Assembly (NCBI GenBank): GCA_037951165.1
Contig: JBBDHG010000110.1
Location: forward strand, 186,001-250,000
DNA length: 64,000 nt
Reading direction: 5' to 3'
Source of the DNA: Lophius americanus
Taxonomy: Eukaryota; Chordata; Actinopteri; Lophiiformes; Lophiidae
Shown: piece after piece, positions 1 to 12,150 of the stretch
Numbering within the stretch: position 1 is the stretch's first letter
How the letters are laid out: each line of letters opens with the position of its first letter
Position numbers and translations under genes: made by a program
Notes under the pieces: generated by a model
The model's database searches: none
What the model was told of the DNA's origin: nothing
The model's input: the letters and a program-made list of their open reading frames with translations, nothing else

Positions 1-114
1 CACCTGACCAACACCGTGTAAATAAGCCAAAGCAGAAATTTCAAAGTATTCGAAGGATATATATTAGTTACAAGCTTACTTCCTGTTGCCAGCAGGTGGC
101 GCTTTCACTGTAAC

Positions 115-215
115 GATGCACCGATTCCAATTATCTTGGCCCAACATTGATCGCCGATTTTTATAAAGACTGGCCGATTCCGATTTTGTCTGAATCGGAT
201 TTTTTTTTTTACTGT
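115..215. mobile_element. Possible hAT-like MITE fragment
   Basis: The stretch contains a run of short GCCGATTCCGAT-type and GAATCGG motifs facing one another (ACCGATTCC near 120, CTGAATCGGA near 190). This style of terminal sequence is common in small vertebrate hAT-derived repeats. Only a fragment is visible and no target-site duplication was established, so the family assignment is inference. Confidence 0.3.
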
Positions 216-2230
216 CAAGTTTAAAAAAATCCTAATGAGTAATGTATTTTAAAGTGCTCTTATTTTGAAGGAACGCAGTGCAATGGACGTTTTCTTACCT
301 GTTTAAATTAGTCGCCGTGCGTTCTTTAAACCAATTGTACGACATTTCAAAGTGAAATTCCGCAACAGAATATTGTCATATTGACGCCTTCAGGGCTGCT
401 AAAATTCTAGGGGGCGCTGGAGAGTCATTTTCACCCACACTTCCTGTCAGGACCCCTTAAATACAAAATTTTCCACCAGCACTGATTTGTCAATCAGAAT
501 CGTTTGTTCTTGATGACCGAAAAGGTGATTAAAGTTGAGGAAAGATTACTCTGTGGGGTATGTAGAATCACATGATATTAAAATAGTTCTAAAAAACAAG
601 CCGGATGAAACGGGGTCAAGGAGAGAAAAGTAGGACGAATCAGCAGAGACCACACTGGAACACGCAGCAAGGACAACAGAGATCTGCACCTACAATGAAA
701 TATTCCAAATCCTCAACAATCCCCCATGTCGAAAAAAATCTTAAGTGGATTCATTTTGTTTTGAATCACTGCATGCTTTCCCGACGAAGGAATTAACTTC
801 TTCCATAAAGAAGTTTATTCCTTAATGGATCCATTGATGCATTTCAGGCACAAAAGGAACGTTTGACATCTGATTTTAAAACAGACATCGAACCAGAAAC
901 GCGGAGAAACGACCAGTAATGAATGCAAAAGTCATAATAACGAAGAAAATATATCTTCTGCTCCTTTTTTTTCTCTTCTCTGGTTGTGATCTACATGTGC
1001 TGTACTGAATTATTCTGGAATGTAAGCGGAAGTAATCATTGAAATACGTAAAAATGAATATTATATTAGTACTATTCTAATATGGCACAAGGTTCAGCCG
1101 GTAGAAATGAACCTAATTCAGGAAGACTATCCTTTTGCACACTCGGGCCACAGTTACAGGGTAGTTTTATCGTTAGACCTATCATCACCAGCTGCTGTTG
1201 ACTCTCCTCAGCGGAGTCATCAGCCACCACCACCAAGAGTCTGAACGCCAGAGTCTCTCTCGTGGATTTATTATCATATACCATCTGTTGTAATTAATAA
1301 TCTGTATTTCATTCTCAGTCTCTCCTGTTTGAACTTGTCCTACTTTTTACTTAATGCTCTGAGTACATTCCGGAGACTACACTCTTTGACTATCGCATGA
1401 GACAAGACCGTGACCCGATGCAGGCGCAAAGATCTCTTCCCAGAATGACCCAGAAAACTATGCAAAAAAGTCCAACAGACTTGACTTTGTGATGTTGACC
1501 TTTCATGTCGATCAATCCTTCAGCTTTCAGTAGATCTGCTATAAACCCTCATCTGAGCCGCCAGCTCTTCACCTGAAGATGTTTTTTTTATTTTGTCTAC
1601 CCAAAGTCAAGTCAATTTATCCAAATATATTTTTCTGAGCGAAAATGTGCGTTATAATATCGCAGTAAAAAAAAAGAACCCTAAGTACCTTTAAGTGGCG
1701 AGCGTGTGAACGCAGCACTGCGAGTAATGACTGAAGCCTCCGCTGAAATGCCAAAAGCAGGTCAATATCGCAGACATGCTGACAACGCCGTTCATCGGCA
1801 TCATTTTTATGAGAGCCTCCCCGCTGAGAATATTCAGCACAGATAGCAAATGTACTGGAAATAACGGGCCTCTTTTAAAGATGCAAATCGCTGGGAATAA
1901 ATTACCAAGAAGCGCACGGATAAATGCATGCTAATGGGTTTTCAAAAAGCGTGCAACAATCGAGTGTTACTGCCGGCTTTTAGCTGAATCAGGTTGTGCA
2001 GCAGAGGTTCGCAGGGTGGGGGAGGGACTTGGGGACCGGGGAGAACGCGGCTCTCTATTGGGAATAAAACATTATGTACCAGCGGCCGCAGGACTGCTGA
2101 CTGCTGGGAAAATTGGACATTATAAATCAGTTTGATGTTTCCAGTTTTTTCATGATGACCAGTGCAACAGCGATGAAGGGCATAAACAAACACGTGTGCT
2201 GGACATTATTTTATCTGTTCGTCATTCCAC

Positions 2231-3225
2231 TGTCATAACATTATGACCACTGAGGAGTGAAGGGAATTAACATTGATTATTCCCATATAATGGTTTATTC
2301 TATGTACACCAGCCATAACATTATGACCACTGAGGAGTGAAGGGAATTAACATTGATTATTCCCTTATAATGGTTCATTCTATGTACACCAGCCATAACA
2401 TTATGACCACTGAGGAGTGAAGGGAATTAACATTGATTATTCCCTTATAATGGTTCATTCTATGTACACCAGCCATAACATTATGACCACTGAGGAGTGA
2501 TGGGAATTAACATTGATTATTCCCTTATAATGGTTTATTCTATGTACACCAGCCATAACATTGTGACCACTGAAAAGTGAAGGGAATTAACATTGATTAT
2601 TCCCTTATAATGTTTTATTCTATGTACAGCAGCCATAACATTATGACCTCTGAGGGGTGAAGGGAATTAACATTGATTATTCCCTTATAATGGTTCATTC
2701 TATGCACACCAGCCATAACATTGTGATCACTGACAAGTGAATTGAATTACATTGAATATTTCCTTATAACGGCTCATTCTATGTACACTAGCCATAACAT
2801 TATGACCACTGAGGAGTGAAGGGAATTAACATTGAATATTTCCTTATAACGGCTCATTCTATGTACACCAGCCATAACATTATGACCACTGACAAGTGAA
2901 GTGAATTACATTGATTATTCCCTTATAATAGTTTATTCTATGTACACCAGCCATAACATTATGACCACTGACGAGTGAAGTGAATTACATGGAATATTTC
3001 CATTATAATGGCTCATTTTATGTACACTAACCATAACATTAGGACCCCTGAAGAATGAAGTGAATTACAATTGATTAATTCCGTATAATGGCTCATTCTA
3101 TGTACACCAGCCGTAACATTATGACCACTGACAAGTGAAGTGAATAACTTTGATTATTCCCTCATAATGGTTCATTCTATGTATAATAGCCATAACATTA
3201 TGACCACTGACAAGTGCGATGAATT
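2231..3225 (+). repeat. 80-bp satellite built from a Tc1-like terminal repeat (block 1)
   Basis: About 12 head-to-tail copies of an 80-bp unit beginning AGCCATAACATTATGACCAC and ending TCATTCTATGTACACC. Spacing is exactly 80 bp for the first six or seven copies (2311, 2391, 2471, 2551, 2631, 2711), then drifts to 79 bp with more substitutions. The unit's opening motif matches the outer terminal repeat of the Tc1-like element that follows at about 3960. The array therefore looks like tandem amplification of one transposon end. A SINE interrupts the array at 3226. Confidence 0.92.
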
Positions 3226-3548
3226 AAATGGTAAATGGACTGCACTTATATAAAGCTTTTCTAGTCTGCTCGACCACTCAAAGCGGTTTACAACACGAGT
3301 CAGCATTCATCCATTCACACAAACATTCATACAGTGACGATAGAGGCTGCCATGCAAAGCGCCTCCTGCTCATCAGGAGCAGTAACCATTCAGACCATCA
3401 TTCACACACCAATGGAACAGCCATTGGGAGCAACTTAGCGTTCAGTATCTTGCTCAAAGACACTTCCACACGTGAACTGCAGCGGCCGGGGATCAAACCA
3501 CCGACCTTAAGATAAGTGGACAACTGCTCTACCAGCTTAGCCCCAGTC
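3226..3548 (-). mobile_element. tRNA-derived SINE, inserted in the satellite
   Basis: Read on the minus strand from 3548, the element opens with a tRNA-like head. An A-box-like segment is at 3523-3540 (minus strand GCTGGTAGAGCAG) and a B-box-like segment at about 3488-3499 (GGTTTGATCCC, close to GGTTCGANTCC). A conserved body with ACTCAAAGCGGTTTA-type sequence follows, then a tail near 3226 (minus strand CCATTTACCATT). These are internal RNA polymerase III promoter elements of a SINE. The element splits the 80-bp satellite into two blocks. A short open frame on the plus strand here is a by-product. Confidence 0.8.
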
Positions 3549-3880
3549 ACACCCAAATTACACTGATTATTTCCTTATAATGGCTCATTTTATGAACACC
3601 AGCCATAACATTATGACCCCTGACAAGCGACGTGAATAATATTGATTATTTCCTTATAATGGCTCATTCTATGTACACTGGCCATAACATTATGACTCCT
3701 GACAAGCGACGTGATTAATAATATTGATTATTTCATAATAATGGCTCATTCTACATCAGTAGCCATAACATTATGTCCGCTGACACGTTAAGTGAATAAC
3801 ATTGATTATTTCGTGATAATGTCTCATTCTATATATATTAGTTAGAACATTATAACCACTGAGAAATGAAGTTCCTAATA
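3549..3880 (+). repeat. 80-bp satellite (block 2)
   Basis: About four further, more diverged copies of the 80-bp unit (AGCCATAACATTATGACC at about 3600, GGCCATAACATTATGACT at about 3680, AGCCATAACATTATGTCC at about 3760, then a weak copy). Divergence rises toward the Tc1-like relic at the right. Confidence 0.85.
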
Positions 3881-3954
3881 TAAATCATCTAATCGGAATG
3901 GATCCTGTCGGTGGGTGAGATATTAGGAAAAAAAGTAATTTTTTTTCTTGAAAT

Positions 3955-4695
3955 TGAGTTGGAAACAGGAAGAAGTGGATAAAAGCAAGGATCTGATGGA
4001 CTTTGACAAGGTCAAAATTGCAGGTCTAAATGGTATCTCCCTGTCTGTAGAGGTTAGTATCAACCAAAGTGGTGAAAGGAGGGACCACTGATGGGCTCCC
4101 AAGGCTTATTGATGGACATGGGGAGTGAAAGATAGGGCTAGTTTAGCACAAATTGCTGAAAAATGTCATGCTGGCTCTGATAGAATAGAATAGTGTCCAC
4201 AGCAAAAGCACCTACAACGGGCACGTCAGCAGAATAAGGATAATAATACTAATACTAATACATTTTATTTTGAGAGAGCTTTTCATAAATACCCAAAGTC
4301 GCTTTACAGATACAGAATAAAATAACATTTTAAAACAGGACTTCAGATCAGACAAAACATAAAAACAAACGTTTTTCAAATCACGCCAGAAAACGAATCA
4401 CACATGCCAGAACCAGAACATGGAAAACCCTGCATACTGCAAATATGGTTCAGGACTGGCTTAAAGAGGACTTCAACGAGCTTAAGGTGTCTCCATGGTA
4501 ACTCTAAATTCCCCTGATGTTAGTCCAAATGAGTATCCGTGGGATGGTTGGACAAACAAGTCTGATCCACGGTGGTCTCGAACTCGCAGTGTACAGGACT
4601 TAAAGTGCATGTGTCCATGGATGATTGGGTCAGAGGTGTTATGGGGCAAAAGAGGGACCTACAAAATATAGGTGGGCGGTCACAATGCCATGGCT
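3955..4695 (+). mobile_element. Degenerate Tc1-like transposon relic, with a nested insertion
   Basis: Remnant of a Tc1/mariner-superfamily element in plus orientation. The beginning (about 3970-4200) aligns by eye with the helix-turn-helix end of the fish Tc1-like transposase gene (GACTTTGACAAGG, CATGGGGAGTGAA, GCACAAATTGCTGAA). The latter part (about 4410-4680) carries the 3' half (TGGTTCAGGACTGG, GTGGGATGGTTGGACAAACA, GCAAAAGAGGGACC). Between them, about 4225-4400 is unrelated A/T-rich sequence beginning with AATACTAATACATTTTATTT, typical of a retroposon tail. Stops and frameshifts leave no usable reading frame. Confidence 0.8.
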
Positions 4696-5099
4696 ATTGG
4701 GTATAATTTCAAGCTAAGATCTAAACTCAGAACTGAAAACTGAAACGTGTCGATCTGCGACCGCACTGTTAGTAGTTTGATTTCATCTGGGATAAAGTAA
4801 AATCTAATCTACTTAATCGTACGCTATCTGCTCTGCCTCATGCCAAACTGCCTCATTAAAGAGTGACCCCTCTCTTTCCTCAGAACTGGACCACGCAAAC
4901 TGCATCACAAATCAATCTCTGTGAGACTCTTGGTTCTCTTTGTGACTTGTGTCCAACAGCCTTATTGCTTTTCACTGCTATAGTTTGACTAAATACTGCC
5001 AGAGAACGGATGGAAATATAAACTTAGACAAAAAAATCGGTGACTCTTCAGAAAATTAAGCAGCTTTGACGACAGCCCGATCACTTATTCTGAGACGGT

Positions 5100-5300
5100 A
5101 AGAGCTGGAACAAGTATTCAGATCCTTTACTAAAGGATGAAAAAACAACATTTTCATGCAAAGGGACTGTGTTACAGGTGAAAATGCAGAATTTAAAGTA
5201 CCACTTTAGTATAAAAACGGTATTATCAGCTTCAGAAAGCACAGAAAAAGATATTGCTTTTCAGTGCATTTACCTTGGTTAATTTAAGGTTATAATAAGA
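5100..5300. repeat. Teleost interspersed repeat with AGTATTCAGATCCTTTACT motif
   Basis: The motif CAAGTATTCAGATCCTTTAC followed by A-rich ...GTACCACTTTAGTATAAAA... is characteristic of a very common fish interspersed repeat rich in AAGTA motifs. Diverged relatives appear near 9890, 27187, 28430 and 38570. The class is not provable from the sequence. Confidence 0.45.
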
Positions 5301-5924
5301 AAAAAAATCATGCTCTGCAATGAAATGTCCCCTGTGACTGATTCTCTTTGGCTGAATTATTCATTTTTGATGTTCATGCTTGAACGGGTTCCAGCAGCAT
5401 TTCACAGATGTAAAAGTTAATCATTCATTCATTCATTTCCTGCAAATGCTTATCTTGTGCGGGCTGCATACCACTAGATTTGTTTGCTTGAATACGCTTT
5501 TCAGAATATAGAGGTGTTGATCATAGCTGAGAAATGTAAATACTGGTTAATAAATCTCATATGGCCGTAATATGTAAATAATTTAATGCATTTTGTTTTG
5601 GACTTCATCTAATTGACTGGAAAGAATATAATAATTTTGCCCATGTTCATAGATGCCCCCGCTGCTGGAAAAGAATATTTTTTGCTGATGTAGACATACC
5701 ATAATCTCATCCACAGGTAAGTGTGAGAACAAATATCTCTTATCGTTTAGAAAAATAGACGAGTTTGGGAAAAAGTGATGAATCTTCCAATCCTGTCCGG
5801 TGGGTTTTGAATAGTGGTGGTTGAAGTGTATCCCTTAACACCGCCTTTGGGTGGGGAATAATGTGCAACAACTACAAATGATCTAATCTGACAGCTCAGA
5901 AATCTTTCTAACACCTGAGTCAGG

Positions 5925-6090
5925 ATTCACACACACACGCACACACACACACACATCAGGAGAATCCACCAAACAATCACTGACACACGAATGGAACAGC
6001 AGATAGCAGCCATGTGGTTCATTATATCGCTCAAGGACACTTGGACACTTAGCAGTAACCGGACGGCTGCTTGACCCCCCCCCCCCACTG
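5925..6090. repeat. (CA)n microsatellite plus degenerate SINE body
   Basis: A CA repeat (about 5929-5955) is followed by ATCAGGAGAATCC...ACACACGAATGGAACAGCA...TCAAGGACACTTGG. These blocks occur in the same order as in the SINE body at 3360-3460, so this looks like an old fragment of the same family. A C10 tract ends it at about 6077-6087. Confidence 0.55.
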
Positions 6091-7689
6091 TAGATAATGT
6101 TGCCAAAATGAATTCCTCTGGCTGTAATAACTGAAACCTGAAATTGTGACAGCGCTTGCCTCTAATCATCAAATGGGAACGCGTCCATACAGAACAGTAC
6201 TTAATGTTCTTGGACTTAGTGTTACTTTAGTATTTCATGAAAGCAAGTGTCTTTCATCAAGCCCTGAGAGGATCCAAACCAGCAGCTCCCAGAAGCCTGA
6301 AACTGCAGACTGTGTACACAATGCTCATGGTGGCCACCTGGGAGCATATCCATTCCATCTGACTGACCTGTGTTTGTAAAAAGCCACAAACACGCTTGCT
6401 TGGCTGGTCCGCCCATCCCCCCACCAGCACTTGGCAGAACACACAAACTCAAGCCTGCTCTTAAAATCAACTGTGCTTTGAACGCATCCTTCGATCGGTG
6501 ATGAGCCTCTCAGGAAAAAAAAAAAACACAAAGGAAAGTAGGGCAAAAGGCAGTGCGCCCTTGTTTGTTCTGGTGCAGAACCAAATACAGCTCTCAGATA
6601 CTGAAAGGCAGACGTATGAATGCTCTCCCAAACTCCTGCTGATGCACTTAGAAGCACTGAGTGAAATATTAATAACTCCGTGTGATTCAGGCTGTGCAGC
6701 ATCTGCGTGCGCGTAGCTTTATTCCTATGTTCCAAATTGGACTTGAAAAAAAAAAAATTGGAACAAATGTTAGATGGTTTCCCCCCCCCCTCATTTTATT
6801 CAGCAACCTGACCTTCATTTGGAGTCGGCAACACCAGACAGTGATAGCATTGCTTTTGTATCCCAGGAGCCAAACCTTTTAATATCAAACTTAATTGCTT
6901 TGCTAATTGCCTTACATTCTATTGTTGATTTGCAGGATTGATGTTTGATAATTAGCAGAACTATATCTGCCCACAGAGATACAGCAGCAGCCCATGTGCC
7001 ACTCCAATCACGAGACGGCGGGTCAGCGCGGCGCCACGTGAGCTGCCCGCCTCGCTTCATCTCAATATACATCCATTACCACATCTGTCTACGCAGCTGC
7101 ATCCTGACGTAAATTGCTGCTTTGATAGAAATCATGACCGCTCTCATTTGAAATAAACAGGATGAATAGGGAGAGAGATTGAGAGATCCACCTGAGAGTT
7201 ATTATAGATCAGAACCCGGTCATCATTCGAGGCCTGTTTTCACACCATCCAGTTTCGGCTGAAATGGGTCAAACATCCTTGAACGACTATCGACTGTTAT
7301 GAAAAGAAAACTAACAAAGAAATAAAACACACACGGGAAAAAAAGGTAACAGCCCCATCGACTTTTCAGCTGCAGTTAAAAAAAAGCCAACAGACTCTTT
7401 CATCATGTGTCCACAATCTCACATGCACTCAAAGGAACCAATATCAAGGACGGCAGACGCCCCCAGTTTGAGTTCTGCACGGAGAAATCCTTCAAAAGGT
7501 TATTGGTGTCACCGCAAAGCTTTTATAAGGAACGGCCTCTCCCCGGAGACAGAACCTCTGAGAAGCATCAGAGAAACCTGCCACCTCAAAATCCAACACC
7601 TCCATCGTCTCTCCAAAACTCTCCTGAGAACTTCAGACGAGGGAAATTAAACTACTTACATTGACAGTTGGAAAGAAAAGGTGTCTATT

Positions 7690-7880
7690 TACATGTTTGT
7701 AACATGTGTATGGATAGGTGTATATATTTCTGTATATATGGGTAAATATGTGTTGTTATATAAATGTATGTAAATCTGTGTATATGTATATATCACTGTT
7801 TGCATGGGTGTATGTATGTATACATAATTAGGTATTTATATAAGTATAACATTTATATATATATTTATATATGTTTACCA
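7690..7880. repeat. TGTA/TATA-rich low-complexity tract
   Basis: Nearly 200 bases of imperfect TGTATATA, TATGTATG and ATATATTTAT repeats. No gene is present. Confidence 0.8.
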
Positions 7881-8154
7881 CCTGTATAGTTGTGTATTGT
7901 TGTGCTTATGCAAAAACCCTTCAAGCCACGAAAGCCTTTTCAAATTGAATTGAGTCACCGACACCTGTAGACACTGACAAACATGACCTTGTGACCACGA
8001 GAAGTCCTCAAAGTGGCAGGAGGTGCAAAGCCGCCGCAGCAGGTAATCAAATGAAATGACGACTAAGCAAATCATCAGCATCAGACCTTGACAACAACAA
8101 CAGCTGCGATGCAGTAAAGAACGCCCAAAAAAATAAAAGCGAGGTAGAGAGAGG

Positions 8155-8156
8155 TT

Positions 8157-8187
<31 letters not shown>

Positions 8188-8210
8188 GAAGGGGGGGAAG
8201 GAATTTCCGG
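8155..8210. repeat. GGA-rich purine tract
   Basis: Imperfect (GAGGAG)n purine-rich stretch ending in a G8 run, lying about 190 bp downstream (gene sense) of the rims2 exon at 8396-8640. Confidence 0.7.
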
Positions 8211-8395
8211 GAGGGCCGCTACCTAAGAGAAAAAAGAAGATGATGATGAGGAAAAGTCATGCTTCTCTGGGATGAAGGCCCAGAAGTGTAGAAAAGGAAA
8301 ACTGTAAAGGAGAGAGCAGTGGTATTAGATCAACGTTCAACAACAAGGACAAACGGAGAGATGGACGTATGGACGGACCGGGTCCGAGTCCCTAC

Positions 8396-8640
8396 CTGTT
8401 TGGCTGAGCTGGGAGGTGCTCCGGCTTTTGCGTGACATTCCGACCATGGCCTGCATTTTGGCACCGATGCTGGAGCGCCTCTTCTTCTCCTCGGCGCCCA
8501 CCGAGCCGACCGCCGTGTCCGACTGGCTGCCGTCCGTCTTCTCCAGGTTACACATGTCGCCGCTGATGCTTGTGCTCTTGGTAATGTTCACGCCGCCCGA
8601 CGAGCCCATCTGCCTGTGTTTCATTTTGGATGCAAAGTCA
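8396..8640 (-). CDS. rims2: rims2 exon P: linker exon before C2B
   Basis: Linker exon of RIM2, 245 bp, entered in phase 2 and left in phase 1, encoding 82 residues plus one base. It reads SDFASKMKHRQMGSSGG..., then STSISGDMCNLEKTDGSQSD, then KKRRSSIGAKM, and ends SRKSRSTSQLSQT. This matches the RIM2 linker near 'RKSRSASQLSQTE' and favours RIM2 over RIM1 (which has 'SSLSAK'). The acceptor is CTGACAG and the donor CAG|gtaggg. The pyrimidine tract sits about 20 nt back because a GC-rich stretch separates it from the AG. Lys/Arg/Ser-rich with no folded domain, it lies on the cytosolic presynaptic scaffold protein between C2A and C2B. The long open frame upstream is intron. Confidence 0.95.
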
Positions 8641-11077
8641 CTGTCAGCCGCCGCCATTGATAAGGGGGGGGGGGAGGACAGGGGCAGAGGATGGAGGAGG
8701 CCGGGGGAGAAGATGTGATGGAAGAGGAGAGAGGAGGACAGGAGAGGAGAAGGATTGGGGTGGAAAGGAGAAAAGGAGAGAGTTGAGGTCATGACTCACA
8801 GTAAAGCTGAGTTTAGAGGTTTTATAGTGGAGTTCGAGGTTGTTTATGTGGTGACGGTTCCAAAGTATACATTCTAGCTTTCATTTTTATTTTCCCTACG
8901 TTGTAGTAAGTATATAATCGTATGTGACAATATAGCACTTCTTAATTTCACGTCTGTTTTCGTCTTCCTACAAGTCTTACCACTTCAGTTCTGGGCCGTG
9001 ACCCACATATGGGTCACATGAGATTTTATTTGGGTCGCCAAATCAAAATGTATTACTTTATTTTGCTATTGTTCTAGAATCTGCAGTACACCTTCCAGCC
9101 ACACGAGTGCGTTTCTAACTCCAGCACACATGGAGTTCAACCACATCGCAACATTCAGGGTCCGGCAGGCGGTGCCTTGCTCAGAGGCTCGTTTGGATAG
9201 ACTTAATGCTTCACTGATACGCCTGATCTGATTTAGTCAAATATTCAAATATTTTCAAAAGTTTGGTCCGATTTAGTCCAATTTTGGTACTTATGCAGTG
9301 ACTCGGGGTGATCTAACTTGTATACATCATATTTTACTCTCATCAGATCATTTACTCCCTCCTTTTTTTTTTTTTACAAAAAATATAGATAACTTCATTG
9401 AAATTGAGGGAATTCGATGAGGGGTATTATTTTACGCAGGGCACTGGTTGCGTATCGGAGGTTTTCTCTTGCTTTCGGGGTCGATAGCATAGGATTGTTT
9501 TTTTTTTTTAATTTTGCATCATTGCCTGTTTTCCCCACATCAAAAGTGATTTCAAGCTTAGGAAGGGACAACAACACATTCAGGAGACGACACGGTTCAT
9601 ATTCATCGATGCATAAGACACATGCGGTAAGACAAGAGATGAATGCAAGATGCTTGTCTAGAGAGAAAAGGATGCGATACCCACTTTGTTTGTCTCTACT
9701 CGTTCTACATAATAGTCATGAATACATTACTTGCTTGTGAATGGCAGTAATAGAAGTCGCTTGTTCCAAATGCCATAAATTAGTATAACATTAGTGCTAC
9801 ATTAATATGACAAGAGGTTGAGTTAGCATTAAAAAGGCCTTGTAGAAATGTCGGTAGAATTGTTACTTGTGGGAACCTGGACTTTCTCACTTTGACTTGA
9901 GTAAAGGACTTTAATCAGCACTCGTACTATTATCAGAGCATTTTAGACAATTAACTGTTCTCATACATATAAAGGATGTGTGTGTGTGTGACCGTATGAA
10001 GCCATTCATGTCGCGTTCATGGTGAGCGGTGTACCCACGTATGTACAGAATGAACCTTTTAATGAATCTGAACGAGTTCTCTTCAGGGATTCTTGGAATC
10101 AACATCAGGCAGATATTAACAGCTCCAGGACCGAAACCTGTTCAAGTATCAAAGGTGTTCTCTGGGGTTTTGTTGGAATAAATCTCTGCGTTCACATTCA
10201 GTGTGTTTCTCCCTGCGTCTAACAAATACATTTCTTTACTTCTTTTCTTTCATGTAGGCTTGAGAAAGTCTCTCTGCACACTCAAACACTGTTAATTGAC
10301 ACTAAATAGCTGGAATATAGAATAATGTCTGTCATCAGAATGGGCCACTGTCCAAATTAGGGTCTTATTTAAGCTCTGCTCGAGAATTATCTTTAAGAGA
10401 CAAATTACATTCCGTACCATGGGCTCAGGATTGTTAATGGGATGAGTTACATGCAGCACCCTCGGGCTACTGTTCATTAATTAAAGTGCATGACCTTCAT
10501 CATGTAACTGTCTCACAGAGGCAACTTACGGAGAGACGCGCTGACTACAATGGGATGAGAACCAACGCATTGTGACAATGGGCTTCATTAATTACTGCAA
10601 TTAACCTCCTTCAAATCCCGCTCTTTCTTAAATCAGGCATTATTATTGAGCTCCGTTGTGTAATTAATATTACACATATTATATAACTTTTTTTTAATAT
10701 ATAATCAAGATTAAATCTGACATTTGGGATAGGATCTCAGGTGCATTGCTTTGACAACAGAAGTCAGACGTGCATTTTACAATATTAAAGGGAAAATTAT
10801 GAACATTATATTGCATAATATTATAATGCATTGTTTAAAAGGGCGTCATAACATGTTTATGATCATTTATTAATGCGTAATAAAGTGTTTAGAATGCAAA
10901 TAATAAACAAATTATTGCCAAAACCTTGAAATACTTTGACACTGACAGATTTTTTATCTTGATTATATGATATTTGGCAAGTATAAAACTTTTGAAATTA
11001 CCCAAAAGATTCCTCATAACCTAATTACCATTTTTGGAGGCCGTTGGTGCCAATACTCTAAATCAGTTCAATAAATA

Positions 11078-12150
11078 TAACTGGTACCACGTTATAATAA
11101 GACCGCTCTCATGAAGGATTTGCAACCGGGAGTAATGTGGTCATTAATTAGGTTGAAAAATCATTAATAAATGATTAAAAACAAGTTACAAAACAGAACA
11201 GATGAGATGAAATCACTGCAGCACTACATATTCACGTCTCAAATCTTGCTGAAGATTGAATTCCAATAATGAATGTCCAATTGATGAAGAGTGGGTTTGT
11301 TTCGAAACTCGTTGGCGTTATCCAGGATCTAATAAAGGATCTCTGACCCATTTTCAAAGTGCCTCGGATAATTACAGACTGCCATCCATCAAGTCACAGA
11401 TTTTCTTCAGTTGTAGGAATTCATTATCTTCCTCTATATTTCTTCAGCCCTATCTCTGAAGAGCTCCTGATTTTTCATCTTCTTCATTGCCAATTTTATT
11501 ATTTTTGAATCTGCATGTAAGACAGTCAGTCCCATCGGATATTTGCTAACAAGTTGCTACAATTTATCCAGTTATAGCACTTTGCCTGAATACAATTTCC
11601 TTTTGGGTGAGAATCGGCTCAGGATGCAGGCCGAAAAAAAAAAGGCTGAGGAACCAGTGACAAAACTCCGCCTTAGAAGTACAGACAAAAGTGAGCTCAT
11701 TATTTCAAAAGTCTCTATTGTGCTTTATAAAAAAAGTTCAATTCAGATGCATTAAATTTTGACCAAATCGGACAAACGGTTGAGAATTTATTTCCTAAAA
11801 AACATTTAGTGATAAAGCTTCCCCTGGTGTTCAATCTCTCCCAAAAACCAATGCAGTTCTTCCTCGCACTAAGGTCTATCAGGGTATAAAGTTTAAAAAT
11901 GATCCATGAAAGTTGTTGTTTGGAAAAAAATGGTTTTCATCAAAAAACGAGGTCCCATCGTGATTAAAATCTGAACTTTTAGACTAAAAATATGATATAT
12001 ACACGATATATCTCCTTGAGTTGATGCATAAGCACCTAATTTGGACGAAATCCGACCAATGCTTGATAGTTCTTTAATAATAATTACTAAAATAAGCATA
12101 AACAACTCGTAAACCCTTTATAAGGGTGGTCTTATTGTAATGTAGTAGCT
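11078..12150. mobile_element. Non-autonomous DNA transposon with TIRs
   Basis: The left end at 11078 (GGTACCACGTTATAATAAGA) and the reverse complement of the right end near 12148 (CTACTACATTACAATAAGAC, followed by CACCCTTATAAAGG) form terminal inverted repeats. The ~1.07-kb interior carries sequence also found elsewhere in the window (CACCTAATTTGGACGAAATC, AAATCGGACAAACGGTTGAG) and no transposase frame. The same ends flank the ~325-bp element at 31129-31455. The superfamily is not assigned. Confidence 0.65.

Larger units (their letters stand above)
1..8395 (-). other. rims2: rims2 intron, 3' side of window (partial)
   Basis: Non-coding sequence downstream, in the gene's sense, of the last exon in the window. 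I searched the minus strand for the rest of RIM2 (the conserved segment before C2B, and C2B itself) and found neither, so this intron runs off the left edge. It holds an 80-bp satellite, a tRNA-derived SINE, a Tc1-like relic and simple repeats, which are listed separately. Two overlapping plus-strand open frames at 7405-7664 resemble nothing I recognise. Confidence 0.75.

Noticed and set aside
3228..3515. 95-codon plus-strand open frame
   Set aside because: It lies wholly within the antisense strand of the tRNA-derived SINE.
7405..7664. Two overlapping plus-strand open frames of about 80 codons
   Set aside because: They look mildly codon-like but match nothing I know, lack splice or promoter context, and run antisense inside the rims2 intron.
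1..8395. Search for C2B domain and stop codon of rims2
   Set aside because: No match to the conserved RIM C2B or the segment preceding it on either strand, so the 3' end is assumed to lie outside the window.
8641..8792. N-terminal extension of the open frame that contains exon P
   Set aside because: The extension is intron: it precedes the acceptor, is C/T-rich, and is replaced by exon N or O in the spliced frame.
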